The notes below the pieces were generated by a model. That model searched no databases. It was not told the origin of the DNA and was given only the letters and a program-made list of their open reading frames with translations. Source: Anaeromicropila populeti (GTDB lineage: Bacteria > Bacillota > Clostridia > Lachnospirales > Lachnospiraceae). From it: DNA of 64,000 nt. Each line of letters begins with the position of its first letter. Positions within the stretch are counted from its first letter, which is position 1. The stretch spans positions 35,037-99,036 of the forward strand of contig NZ_FOYZ01000006.1 in assembly GCF_900112775.1 (NCBI RefSeq), read 5' to 3'. Of this stretch, positions 46,349-54,800 are shown piece after piece. A program made the translations under genes and the position numbers.

Positions 46349-46356
46349 CAGCGGGG
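46349..46356 (+). other. Right attachment core (attR)
   Basis: CAGCGGGG, matching 39718-39725. The base after it (46357) is the first base of the protease AAT codon for N166. Confidence 0.8.
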
Positions 46357-46797
46357 AATGGCGGCCCAAAGCCAAAAACAATTGGTGCACCAGGAATCAG
46401 CCGTAAAATAATTACAGTGGGAGCCTCAGATGATGATGTGTCAGTGGATTTGATGGGAAGTACAGCTAAAAATTATTCTGGAAGAGGACCTACGGAAGCA
46501 TGTGTTAAGAAACCAGATATTGTTGCACCAGGCAGTAATATTGTCAGCTGTAATCTAATCCGAAGAAATACGGGTTTTCTATGGGGTATTAGGCCGTCGG
46601 GCAGTTATATTGCCAAAAGTGGAACTTCAATGTCAACACCGATTGTGTCAGGGGCAATTGCATTGCTGCTTTGCAAGTATCCTGATATGACCACCAGAGA
46701 AGTAAAAATCCGCATTAAAAATTGTGCTGAAGATTTAGGCTGGCCACATGAAAAGCAGGGTTGGGGGCTATTGAATATAGAAAAATTATTAAAATAA
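46357..46797 (+). pseudogene. Subtilisin-like protease, C-terminal half
   Basis: Continuation of the gene at 39231. It begins at the oxyanion-hole Asn (NGGPKPKTIGAPG; N166 in the joined protein) and includes the catalytic Ser (S256) in SGTSMSTPIVSGAIALLL, ending at TAA 46795-46797. It has no start signal of its own; the ATG at 46285 is inside recombinase 3. The joined product would have triad D29/H64/S256. The sequence is undamaged, with no stop or shift, which argues that the gene is still used after excision or that insertion was recent. Confidence 0.92.
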
Positions 46798-46872
46798 TAT
46801 ACATGTACAAATAGCTAAAAAGAGTTTATAATGAAAATTCAAATATGCATGGACAGAAGGAAAAGGTGACTT

Positions 46873-48219
46873 ATGGAAGAAACAAATGATTTAGATAAAA
46901 TGAAAACAAACAGCTATGTTTTTAAAATGTCATTACCAATTTTTGTTGAATTGTTATTACAGCTTTTAGTAGGAAATATCGATCAGATAATGGTCGGCCA
47001 TTATAGAAAAATGTCAGTTGCGGCAATTGTAAATGGAAATCAGATAATGAGTATTGTTATTATTGTGCTGAACATGATGAGCATGGCAACTACCGTAGTG
47101 CTTTCTCAATTTATAGGAGCCAGAGATCAGGAAAAAGCTAATCAGACTTGTACGTTATCTGTTTCTATTATTACATTTTCCAGTTTTCTGGCGACTCTTA
47201 TTATATTTGTTTTTCGTTCTAAAATTTTTGCAGCCATGAATGTGGATGCTGAAATTTTAGGAGAAACCACAGGATATCTGCTGATTGTGGCATCTTTTAT
47301 TATTGTACAGGGACTCTATTTGAATATTGCCGCTATTTTACGAAGTCATACATTTCTAAAGCAGGTTATGTATGTTTCTGTTATTATGAATATTTTAAAT
47401 GTTTTTGGGAATTTTGTCTTAATAAACGGATGGTCTTTCTTTCCACAATTAGGGGTTGCAGGAGCAGCCGTTTCTACGGGCATTAGTAAAACCATTGGCT
47501 TAAGCCTAATTACTATATTATTATTTCGCAAAACAAAGATCAAATTCCGATGGATGTACCTTAAGAAAAATCCATTCCCTATTTTTAAAAAAATAATAAT
47601 GATTGGACTTCCGTCTGGTTTGGAAAGCTTATCGTATCAGGTTTCCCAGCTTTTTATTTTAGGAATGATTAATTCATTTGGAAAAGTAATGACCATTACA
47701 AAAGGGTATTGCAGCATACTTGCTAATTTTTCCTATGTATATGCCATAGCCATAGCCCAGGCGACCCAGATTATAGTGGGATACCTTTTAGGTGCAAGGC
47801 GAATTGATGATTTGACAAAGCGGGTATGGGATACTCTGAAAATTGCTTTTATCTGTTGTGTTGGGTTATCTACCTTATTGTATTTCAACAGTAATCTGAT
47901 ATTCAGGATTTTTACAGATATACCTGAAGTTTTTGAAGTGGGGAAAAAGCTGCTGCTGATTGAAATCTTTTTGGAATTTGGACGTGCTGTTAATATTGTA
48001 ATGACTAGAATGCTAATTGGGGTAGGGAATGTAAAAGTACCTATTACCGTAGGAATATCAGGACACTGGATACTAGCTTGCTTTTTGTCCTACTTGTTTG
48101 GTGTTGTTTTGCACTGGGGCATACAGGGGATATGGGTTGCCATGGCTGTGGACGAATGCACTCGTGGTCTTATCTATGTTATCACGTTCCGTCGAAACAG
48201 ATGGAGGAAAAACCTGTAA
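46873..48219 (+). CDS. MATE-family transporter
   Basis: 448-residue membrane protein with about twelve helices. MMSMATTVVLSQFIGARDQEKA in the first half and IAQATQIIVGYLLGARRIDDL in the second are the repeated MATE blocks. It differs clearly from the MATE protein at 29.5 kb. AAGGTGA precedes the ATG. Probably exports an organic cation or drug; substrate unknown. Confidence 0.9.
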   Translation: MEETNDLDKMKTNSYVFKMSLPIFVELLLQLLVGNIDQIMVGHYRKMSVAAIVNGNQIMSIVIIVLNMMSMATTVVLSQFIGARDQEKANQTCTLSVSIITFSSFLATLIIFVFRSKIFAAMNVDAEILGETTGYLLIVASFIIVQGLYLNIAAILRSHTFLKQVMYVSVIMNILNVFGNFVLINGWSFFPQLGVAGAAVSTGISKTIGLSLITILLFRKTKIKFRWMYLKKNPFPIFKKIIMIGLPSGLESLSYQVSQLFILGMINSFGKVMTITKGYCSILANFSYVYAIAIAQATQIIVGYLLGARRIDDLTKRVWDTLKIAFICCVGLSTLLYFNSNLIFRIFTDIPEVFEVGKKLLLIEIFLEFGRAVNIVMTRMLIGVGNVKVPITVGISGHWILACFLSYLFGVVLHWGIQGIWVAMAVDECTRGLIYVITFRRNRWRKNL

Positions 48220-48322
48220 GGCAGATAAGCATTCAATACAAGTAGTTGAGTAATTTAGTATAGCGGATTACAGCGGTTTATGTTATAATATGAAATATTT
48301 AGGCGTGTAAAGGAGACATACG

Positions 48323-48808
48323 ATGGTAAACGACGATTACATTTATTTTACAATACCAAAACAGAAGCATATCGCGTTGATTGCTCATGATAATATGAAA
48401 CAGGAATTGGTTGCGTGGGCAGAAAGAAATAAGGATATTTTAAAAAATCATTTTTTATGTGGAACAGGAACTACGGCAAGATTAATTGCTGAAAAAACTG
48501 GATTACCAGTAAAAGCTTATAATAGTGGTCCTCTTGGTGGAGATCAACAGATTGGTTCCAGAATTGTAGAGGGAAACATTGATTTTGCAGTGTTTTTTTG
48601 GGATCCATTAGAGTCACAGCCTCATGATCCCGATGTGAAGGCATTGCTAAGAATTGCAGTCGTATATGATATTCCGATTGCAAATAATAAGTCCACCGCA
48701 GATTTTCTTTTAAGCTCAGAATATATGTTAAAAGAGTATGAAAGAAAGGTTGAGAATTACAACAAAACAATTCAAAAGCGTTACGACAGCTTTTGTGAAG
48801 AAATGTAG
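48323..48808 (+). CDS. mgsA: Methylglyoxal synthase
   Basis: 161-residue enzyme that turns dihydroxyacetone phosphate into methylglyoxal and phosphate, a bypass of lower glycolysis under phosphate limitation. IALIAHDNMKQELVAWA, CGTGTTARLIAEKTGL, SGPLGGDQQIGSRI with the catalytic Asp, and FFWDPLESQPHDPDVKALLR are conserved. AAGGAG precedes the ATG. Followed by a terminator. Confidence 0.96.
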   Translation: MVNDDYIYFTIPKQKHIALIAHDNMKQELVAWAERNKDILKNHFLCGTGTTARLIAEKTGLPVKAYNSGPLGGDQQIGSRIVEGNIDFAVFFWDPLESQPHDPDVKALLRIAVVYDIPIANNKSTADFLLSSEYMLKEYERKVENYNKTIQKRYDSFCEEM

Positions 48809-48817
48809 TAAATGAAT

Positions 48818-48861
48818 AAAAGAAGCATGAGCAGGGTATGACTGTGAATGCTTCTTTTTAT
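48818..48861 (+). terminator. Terminator after mgsA
   Basis: AAAAGAAGCAT (48818-48828) pairs with ATGCTTCTTTT (48848-48858), followed by T. Confidence 0.8.
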
Positions 48862-48993
48862 GTGATAATCGTTCAAATTATGCGTGATTTTCCAGATGGT
48901 TTACACATAAATATTTATATGATAGAATGACTAAGAAGTTTTGAGGTATAGAATGGGACAGGGAGAACAGAAGATAAAATAGGAGTGGAACAA

Positions 48994-50697
48994 ATGAATT
49001 TATCAATTAAGGCCAAGGCATTACTCTTCGTGGAAGTACTTTCGATTGTTTTGTGCATTTCCATTGGCGTATTTTCTATTTATGAGTTATCAAAAACGGG
49101 AGAAAAATTAATTGGGGAACAGGCATTGTCTATTGTTAAAACATTTAGCTATCAGCTGGATGGGGATGAATTTAAACGACAAGCAGAGCTTCAGAATGAA
49201 TCTGACGATACTTTTCTTAAAATGAACGATTTAATACGGCAGGTGAAGGAGAGTACAGGATGCACGTATTTATATACGATGACAAAGGTTAGTGATGACG
49301 AATATAGCTATGTGTATAGCAGTGATGAAGAAATTGTACTTGGTGAGGTGGAAGAGGTTGACGAGTACGATGCAGCTTTTTTTAATGCAATGGATAAAGG
49401 GCTTAGTGGTTATACAGAAGTCGGGGGAGACCCAGAATATGGGAGAATGCTTAGCGCGGTAGTACCTATAAAGGATTCTTCCGGGCAGGTAGTGGGGATT
49501 TTAGCCTGCGATTTTCTAGTAAATGTTATTTCACGTGAAATTAGTTATGCAAGGAAAGCAATGGTGGCACTGGCTTTGGTTATATTGATTATTTCCAGTG
49601 TAGTTACCTGGTTTTTTACTAAGAAGTTGTTTAAGCGGCTTAGCTGCATAATTGAATCCACTACGCAGATTGCAGAAGGTAATCTGACAGTAAGACTTCG
49701 TGATATTAGAAAAGATGAGTTTGGAATACTTGCAGAAAATTTTAATCATATGGCAGAAAAGCTTCGTCTTTTAATTGGTGAAATCAAGCAGATGACATAT
49801 GTTCTGGATCAAAGTGCAGGTAGCTTATCCGCAGCATCCAATGAGGTATCGGTATCTGCAAATTCAGCTGGAGGATACATTGGAGAAATAAACAAGGGCA
49901 TTTTAGAACAAACGGAAGAACTGGATCAGATTCATGTATTTATAACAGACTTTGGACAAAACATGGATGACATGGTAGTGCGTATTAGAAATATCGAGAG
50001 TAACACAGGAAATATTTCTGATAAATCCACAAGTGGAACTGCTGCAATACAAAAATTATCAGCGTCGGTTCTACAAGTAGAGGATACATTTTCTAAAACA
50101 AGAGATAAGATTCGTTCTCTGGATGAAAGTATTCATAAAATTACAGAAACAACAGCATTTATTAGTAATATAGCAAATCAAACGAATCTGCTTGCGTTAA
50201 ATGCGTCCATTGAAGCAGCAAGAGCTGGTGAGGTGGGAAAAGGCTTTGCTGTAGTGGCAGAAGAGATTAAAAAATTATCAGAGGAAACGAAATTGTCGTC
50301 CAATAAAATTGCAAAGGTTATGGAAGAGATTTCAACTGAAACTGCATTGGTGCTAAATGATTTCTCAGATTTGGATAGTAGGATTGAGGAGGAAATGAAA
50401 GTTTCAGATGAGTTTATGTTGACATTTCGGGAAATTATGGGCGAGGTAGGTGAAATGATTCCTCAGATTAAATATGTTGCAGATAAAATGACGGTATTAA
50501 GCGAAGATAAAGGAGAGGTTGTTTGCAAGATAGAAGCAGCTTCGACTATATCAAGAGAAATATTAGAAGCATCGAAAGATATATATGCATCTTCCCAGGA
50601 AATACATGCAGGCTCAGAGGAAGTGGCATCAAGTGCGGGATTGCTAAATAACATGACCAATACCGTAATTGAAAAAGTCAGTGTATTTCAGATTTAA
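48994..50697 (+). CDS. Methyl-accepting chemotaxis protein with a single extracellular sensor domain
   Basis: 567 residues. TM1 about 10-32, an extracellular region of about 150 residues with Cache-like features ([35 protein letters not shown]), TM2 about 190-212, HAMP ([19 protein letters not shown]), and a signalling domain with [20 protein letters not shown] and [18 protein letters not shown]. The start at 48994 has AGGAG 8 bases upstream; the GTG nine bases earlier overlaps that site. Ligand unknown. Confidence 0.92.
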   Translation: MNLSIKAKALLFVEVLSIVLCISIGVFSIYELSKTGEKLIGEQALSIVKTFSYQLDGDEFKRQAELQNESDDTFLKMNDLIRQVKESTGCTYLYTMTKVSDDEYSYVYSSDEEIVLGEVEEVDEYDAAFFNAMDKGLSGYTEVGGDPEYGRMLSAVVPIKDSSGQVVGILACDFLVNVISREISYARKAMVALALVILIISSVVTWFFTKKLFKRLSCIIESTTQIAEGNLTVRLRDIRKDEFGILAENFNHMAEKLRLLIGEIKQMTYVLDQSAGSLSAASNEVSVSANSAGGYIGEINKGILEQTEELDQIHVFITDFGQNMDDMVVRIRNIESNTGNISDKSTSGTAAIQKLSASVLQVEDTFSKTRDKIRSLDESIHKITETTAFISNIANQTNLLALNASIEAARAGEVGKGFAVVAEEIKKLSEETKLSSNKIAKVMEEISTETALVLNDFSDLDSRIEEEMKVSDEFMLTFREIMGEVGEMIPQIKYVADKMTVLSEDKGEVVCKIEAASTISREILEASKDIYASSQEIHAGSEEVASSAGLLNNMTNTVIEKVSVFQI

Positions 50698-50807
50698 AGA
50701 ACAGATAATAATGTTTTATTCATAATTATTCATAAATATCCTCTTTTTATTTAAAATTCTTACGGTATGATTTAAGATAAGAATAGAAAATGAAAAGAGG
50801 ATTTTTT

Positions 50808-51011
50808 ATGTGGATAAAGAAACTAAGAAAAAGAAAACTGCAAAGTATTCTGATTGTATTCATTATTATGTTATGTAATATGCTGATGACAAGCTCTCTT
50901 GTTATTATGAGCTCGTGGAAGGCACCCTATAAAGAACTGGTACAAGAATGTGGTTCTCCAGATTTAAAACTGTATTTGCATCAGGAAAAAAAGGAACAGG
51001 CTATAATTTAA
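50808..51011 (+). pseudogene. Truncated ABC transporter permease (FtsX/BceB-like), N-terminal fragment
   Basis: 68 residues: WIKKLRKRKLQSILIVFII and a membrane helix (to LVIMSSW), then the first part of an extracellular region, ending at TAA. This is the usual start of FtsX-like permeases of the BceB group, which are ten times longer. Together with the regulator and kinase remnants that follow, it marks a decayed BceAB/BceRS-type antibiotic-resistance locus. Confidence 0.7.
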
Positions 51012-51052
51012 AAGAAGGAGAGTGCCTTATTCCAGCTGTTTTGGCAAATTAA

Positions 51053-51121
51053 AAGAACCAGGTATTCACAAAGGAGCAGATATATGATAAAATCTGGGGT
51101 ATGAATGAGTTCGGAGACATA
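51053..51121 (+). pseudogene. Remnant of an OmpR-family response regulator
   Basis: In the frame from 51053 the translation reads KNQVFTKEQIYDKIWGMNEF and on, which matches the end of the winged-helix domain of OmpR-type regulators (QVFTKEQIYEKVWG in intact members). A stop precedes it at 51050-51052. Only about 22 codons survive. Confidence 0.65.
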
Positions 51122-51825
51122 TGAATCAAAAAGCATTTTTTAAAAGGCAATGTATGCTTGATTTGGTAATCGTGATTGTATTAGGAGGGGGATTTGACAA
51201 GTTCTGGTATGGGAAAGTAAGGTATCCTGTTGTAATTACGGATACCAGCGGAGTAATTGTATATAGTGAGGAAGAAGCCTTAAAGCGAAGTGAAAAGGAA
51301 TTAATTACATGTATTTCCCATGACTTTAAGGCCCCTATTTCTACAATAAAGGCATATGGAGGGAACAGAGTTTATTGTCTGGATTCCCGTATAGAGGAGG
51401 AGAAAATGCGCTTAAAAGTAAATGTAAAGCATCTCGGTAAGAGGAAAAACACAGTAGATGCTGCCTATTTTGAATTGGAGAAAACGCCAGGAACAGTTGG
51501 AGAACTAATTGAAGAAACGGTAAAGGCGTGTGTAAAGGAATATCAGGAAAGACAGGAGAAGAAGGAAGTTCTGACGGTGTTTACCAAGGAAGAAATTGAG
51601 GATAAAGCTATGTCGGGAAAGGTTTCTTTTGGTGTTAATTATGGAACGAATGTCCCGAACGAAAAGGATGCAGTGGAGAATGCAAGGCAGTCTTTCTTAG
51701 ATGGTATAGTGGTTATATTTATAGATGATGTGGAACAGGAGCATCTGGAGGATAAAATAATCCTTAAAGAAGATACCAGTGTGACATTTGTACGTATGAC
51801 AATGTTAAGTGGAAGATTATGGTGA
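51121..51825 (+). pseudogene. Chimeric ORF: histidine-kinase remnant fused to a DUF4132-locus small protein
   Basis: 234 codons. Residues about 1-105 resemble a decayed sensor kinase: a hydrophobic stretch, VVITDTSGVIVYSEEEA, and the H-box ELITCISHDFKAPISTIKAY with H67. The ATP-binding domain is absent. From about residue 107 the sequence changes character (TVDAAYFELEKTPGTVGELI onward; FLDGIVVIFIDDVE; SVTFVRMTMLSGRLW) to a compact acidic domain that I do not recognise, and it ends 16 bases before the DUF4132 gene. It is probably the product of a deletion that joined two loci in frame. The C-terminal part may still be functional. Confidence 0.6.
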
Positions 51826-51841
51826 TGAACAGGAGAAGACT

Positions 51842-54800
51842 ATGAAAGAATATAATTACACAACGCGAAGACAGCTGCTGGATGAGTACAAAAAGAGATG
51901 GGAAAAAAAGTGTTCCACTGTTAGTGAGGAAGTAAAAGAACTGTTTAAGGAAAATAATACCAGTTATTATGAAGGTAAGTTAGAGGTTGAAAAAGTAATT
52001 GCCGCTATGAAAAAACAGGATAATTTATGCCCAAGTCAGTATATGGAAGAGAACTATAAGGAACTGATAGACTTATATGTTCCTAAGAAAGAACAAAAGG
52101 ATTTTTATTATATTATTGATAAGTATAATAAATTTCAGTATGCAGAAGGAATAAGCCGCCGCAGTGTCAGAAGTAAAGAATATGAACCTCATTTTCATAC
52201 AATCTTTCGTCTGCTGGATACTTATTATCAATTTGGAATTTATGAATGTGATTTGAATAGTTATCTCCTTGATCAGATGGATGAGGAAAAGAGAGATTAT
52301 AAATATAACTATGGATATTACAGCAGGCTAAATCAGCTGGACGATATAATTGCAGCAAAACTTGATTTGGGTGATGCTGTTTTGAAAAAATCCATACAAG
52401 ATATGATACTCAGCGAAAATAATACAGGGATTGTTACTACAGATATCATTCGTGGAATTATAAAAAGTGATGATAAGGATTTACATACGTTATTAGGAGA
52501 TTTTCTATTAGCAGCAAGGCTTCAGGAGGGCATACGGCAGGCAATTTGTGAAAATATGGATTGTGGTGTGACAGAAGCTTTTCTGACTCTTTTTGATGTG
52601 ATATATGAAAATAATCTGATACGTTTTTCTTCTGTAAAAAGAGCAATTGCAACATGGACGGGCATTTGTGACGAAAATAATGTGGACAGAATCACAGGAA
52701 AAATGTTAGACCTAATGAAAGAAGGCGTTCATAATAAGGAAAAGGCTCTTGCGTATACCAAGAGTAATGACAGCATTGAAATTATGATTGGTTTGTGGTC
52801 ACTTGGTTTTTTTGAGGTTGGGGACGCTGTTGAAGTTATGAAAGAGTACGTAGAGTCTGGAACAAAAAATCAAAAGCTGACTATGTCCTATTATAACCGC
52901 TGTTTGTCCTATCAAAGATTTAGTGAAATTGCAGCAAAAAAAATGATAGAAAAGCATTATGAAGATATGGAATTTGTGGCTGCTTTTATACCCACTTATT
53001 TAAGCGAAGTAGAAAATTTGGTATATCATGCAATGAAGAGTAAAACAGCAGAGAATGGAACAGTAGAAAAAATATATAAAAAGGTTCCAGTTACAGAATT
53101 GTTTGAATCGAGAGAAGAGGCACAAAGTCATTTTGAGATGCTGAAATACATGTATGAAAAAATGAAAAAGAAGAAAATGGAGTATAATCCATGTATTTTT
53201 CCATGGTACAGTATCAGCATAAGTAAAAGTCAGCTGGCAAAAAGAATTTGTATGACAGCTTATATGTTACAGGAGGATTTGTATATTGATTATGCAGTTT
53301 CGGTACTTTCTGCTGTTGACAGCTCTGATTATTATTCGGGACGAGATTCTTTTTTGGAACTGCTTTTACATAACCCTAAGAACGAATTCCAAAAAGAAAC
53401 ATTGATCAAAGCTGTTTCAGACAGAGAAACCAGTACAAGAGAAACAGCATTTACTTTGGTAGAAAAGATGCAGTTGGAACAGCATCAATATATCATGTTG
53501 GAAGATATGATGAAATATAAGAATGCAGATGTCCGTAATTTTGTGATTGGTATGCTTTGTAAAAGAAATGGGGAAGACTTAATAAATTCTGTGGGCAGGC
53601 TTTTACAGTCTAAAAAGGAAGAAAGCAGAATTGGTGGATTGGATTTAGTACTTCAATGTCAGAAGGAAGAGTCACAAAAGCTGCTGACAGAAAGAATGGT
53701 TGAACTGGTAGAGGCAATAGAAAATCCATCAGCCAAAGAGCAGATACTGATTCAGGAAATCTGTGAGGGTGGTGTTTCAAATAGTATTTTAAATGAAAAG
53801 GGCTATGGACTTTATAATCCAGACGCATTGGTAGAAATTCCTGTAATGAAGGGAGAAGAAAAGGTATTTAAAGATTTCTTTAGTTTATCAAAAAAGAAAA
53901 TACAAAAATTGTTTGATAAATTGGATCAATTTATTGAGGAACATAGAACATGCACTTATGAAAACCGATGGGGAGAAAAAAGACTTCTTGGAAATGGTTT
54001 GGAACAATTAACCTGGGGGGATGGGGTTGCCTATGCGGATCAATATCCGTTTAAGGAGCTTTGGTGTGAGTTCTATAATAAGGAAATCAAAGACTTTAGG
54101 ACCCTTTATAATATGTATCTTGCAGTACACACTGGTTTAAAAGAAATTAATAATCAGGATGTGTATAAGAAATATGAGACTGCTATTTTTGGAAAAGCAC
54201 TGGAAATTGACTTGTCAAGCTATAAATATGGCAGCGATGGTACCGGGGTGATTTATCAGGCGCTATGTATTATAATCAGCTTATACTTTGATGAGAAAAC
54301 AGCGAAGGAGTTAAGCCGGAATATCTTGATATACATTATAGAGAGTTTTCCAGAAGAGGCATTATGGTATCAGGAAAGTAAATATCAAGAGAAAGTGTCA
54401 TTCCTCAATTCCTATCGCATGAATAAAATATTAAGTAACTGGAGGTCATGGGATGGAGAAGAAGAATTTAAAATACATTTTTATCTGTTTTATCAGATAG
54501 ATCAGAAGTTCCAGTTGAATGGTGCCAGGACAGATCAAAATGGACATCAGGTTTACTGTTCTACCCAGCTTAATATATTTGATTATATTATGGCATATTG
54601 CTACAATCTTATTTCAAAAGATGAGGTATATAAAGCTTCTTTTGAGTATTTCCGTTTGACAGAAACTATTAAATCGTATTCTTATTTGTTGATGGAAACG
54701 GTACCTTCGTATGATAAGGAGAAAACAGAACCTTATGGATTGGTTGGAGAAATCAACAAAGAAAGTCCTTTTTGTAAAGCAGGGATTTCCTTTTACAAAA

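Larger units (their letters stand above)
39726..46356 (+). mobile_element. 6.6-kb serine-recombinase element with Agr-like signalling genes, inserted in a subtilase gene
   Basis: The 6,631-bp segment splits the protease gene between codons 165 and 166 and is bounded by the direct repeat CAGCGGGG. All its genes run on the plus strand: LytTR response regulator, AgrC-like kinase, AgrD-like prepeptide, nitrilase-family hydrolase, and three serine recombinases. The third recombinase stops 5 bp before the right core. Joining 39725 to 46357 gives an uninterrupted protease frame through the conserved AAGNGGP motif. Short cores and tandem serine recombinases fit site-specific integration and excision. 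The same layout is known for genes repaired by excision, such as sigK/skin or comK/prophage. No transfer, replication or phage structural genes are present. Confidence 0.88.

Noticed and set aside
39726..46356. Conjugative element or prophage
   Set aside because: No relaxase, replication, coupling or structural genes are present; only signalling, one hydrolase and recombinases.
46285..46797. Independent 170-codon subtilase fragment gene
   Set aside because: Its ATG and first 24 codons are in recombinase 3 and att sequence; the real content begins at 46357 and belongs to the split gene.
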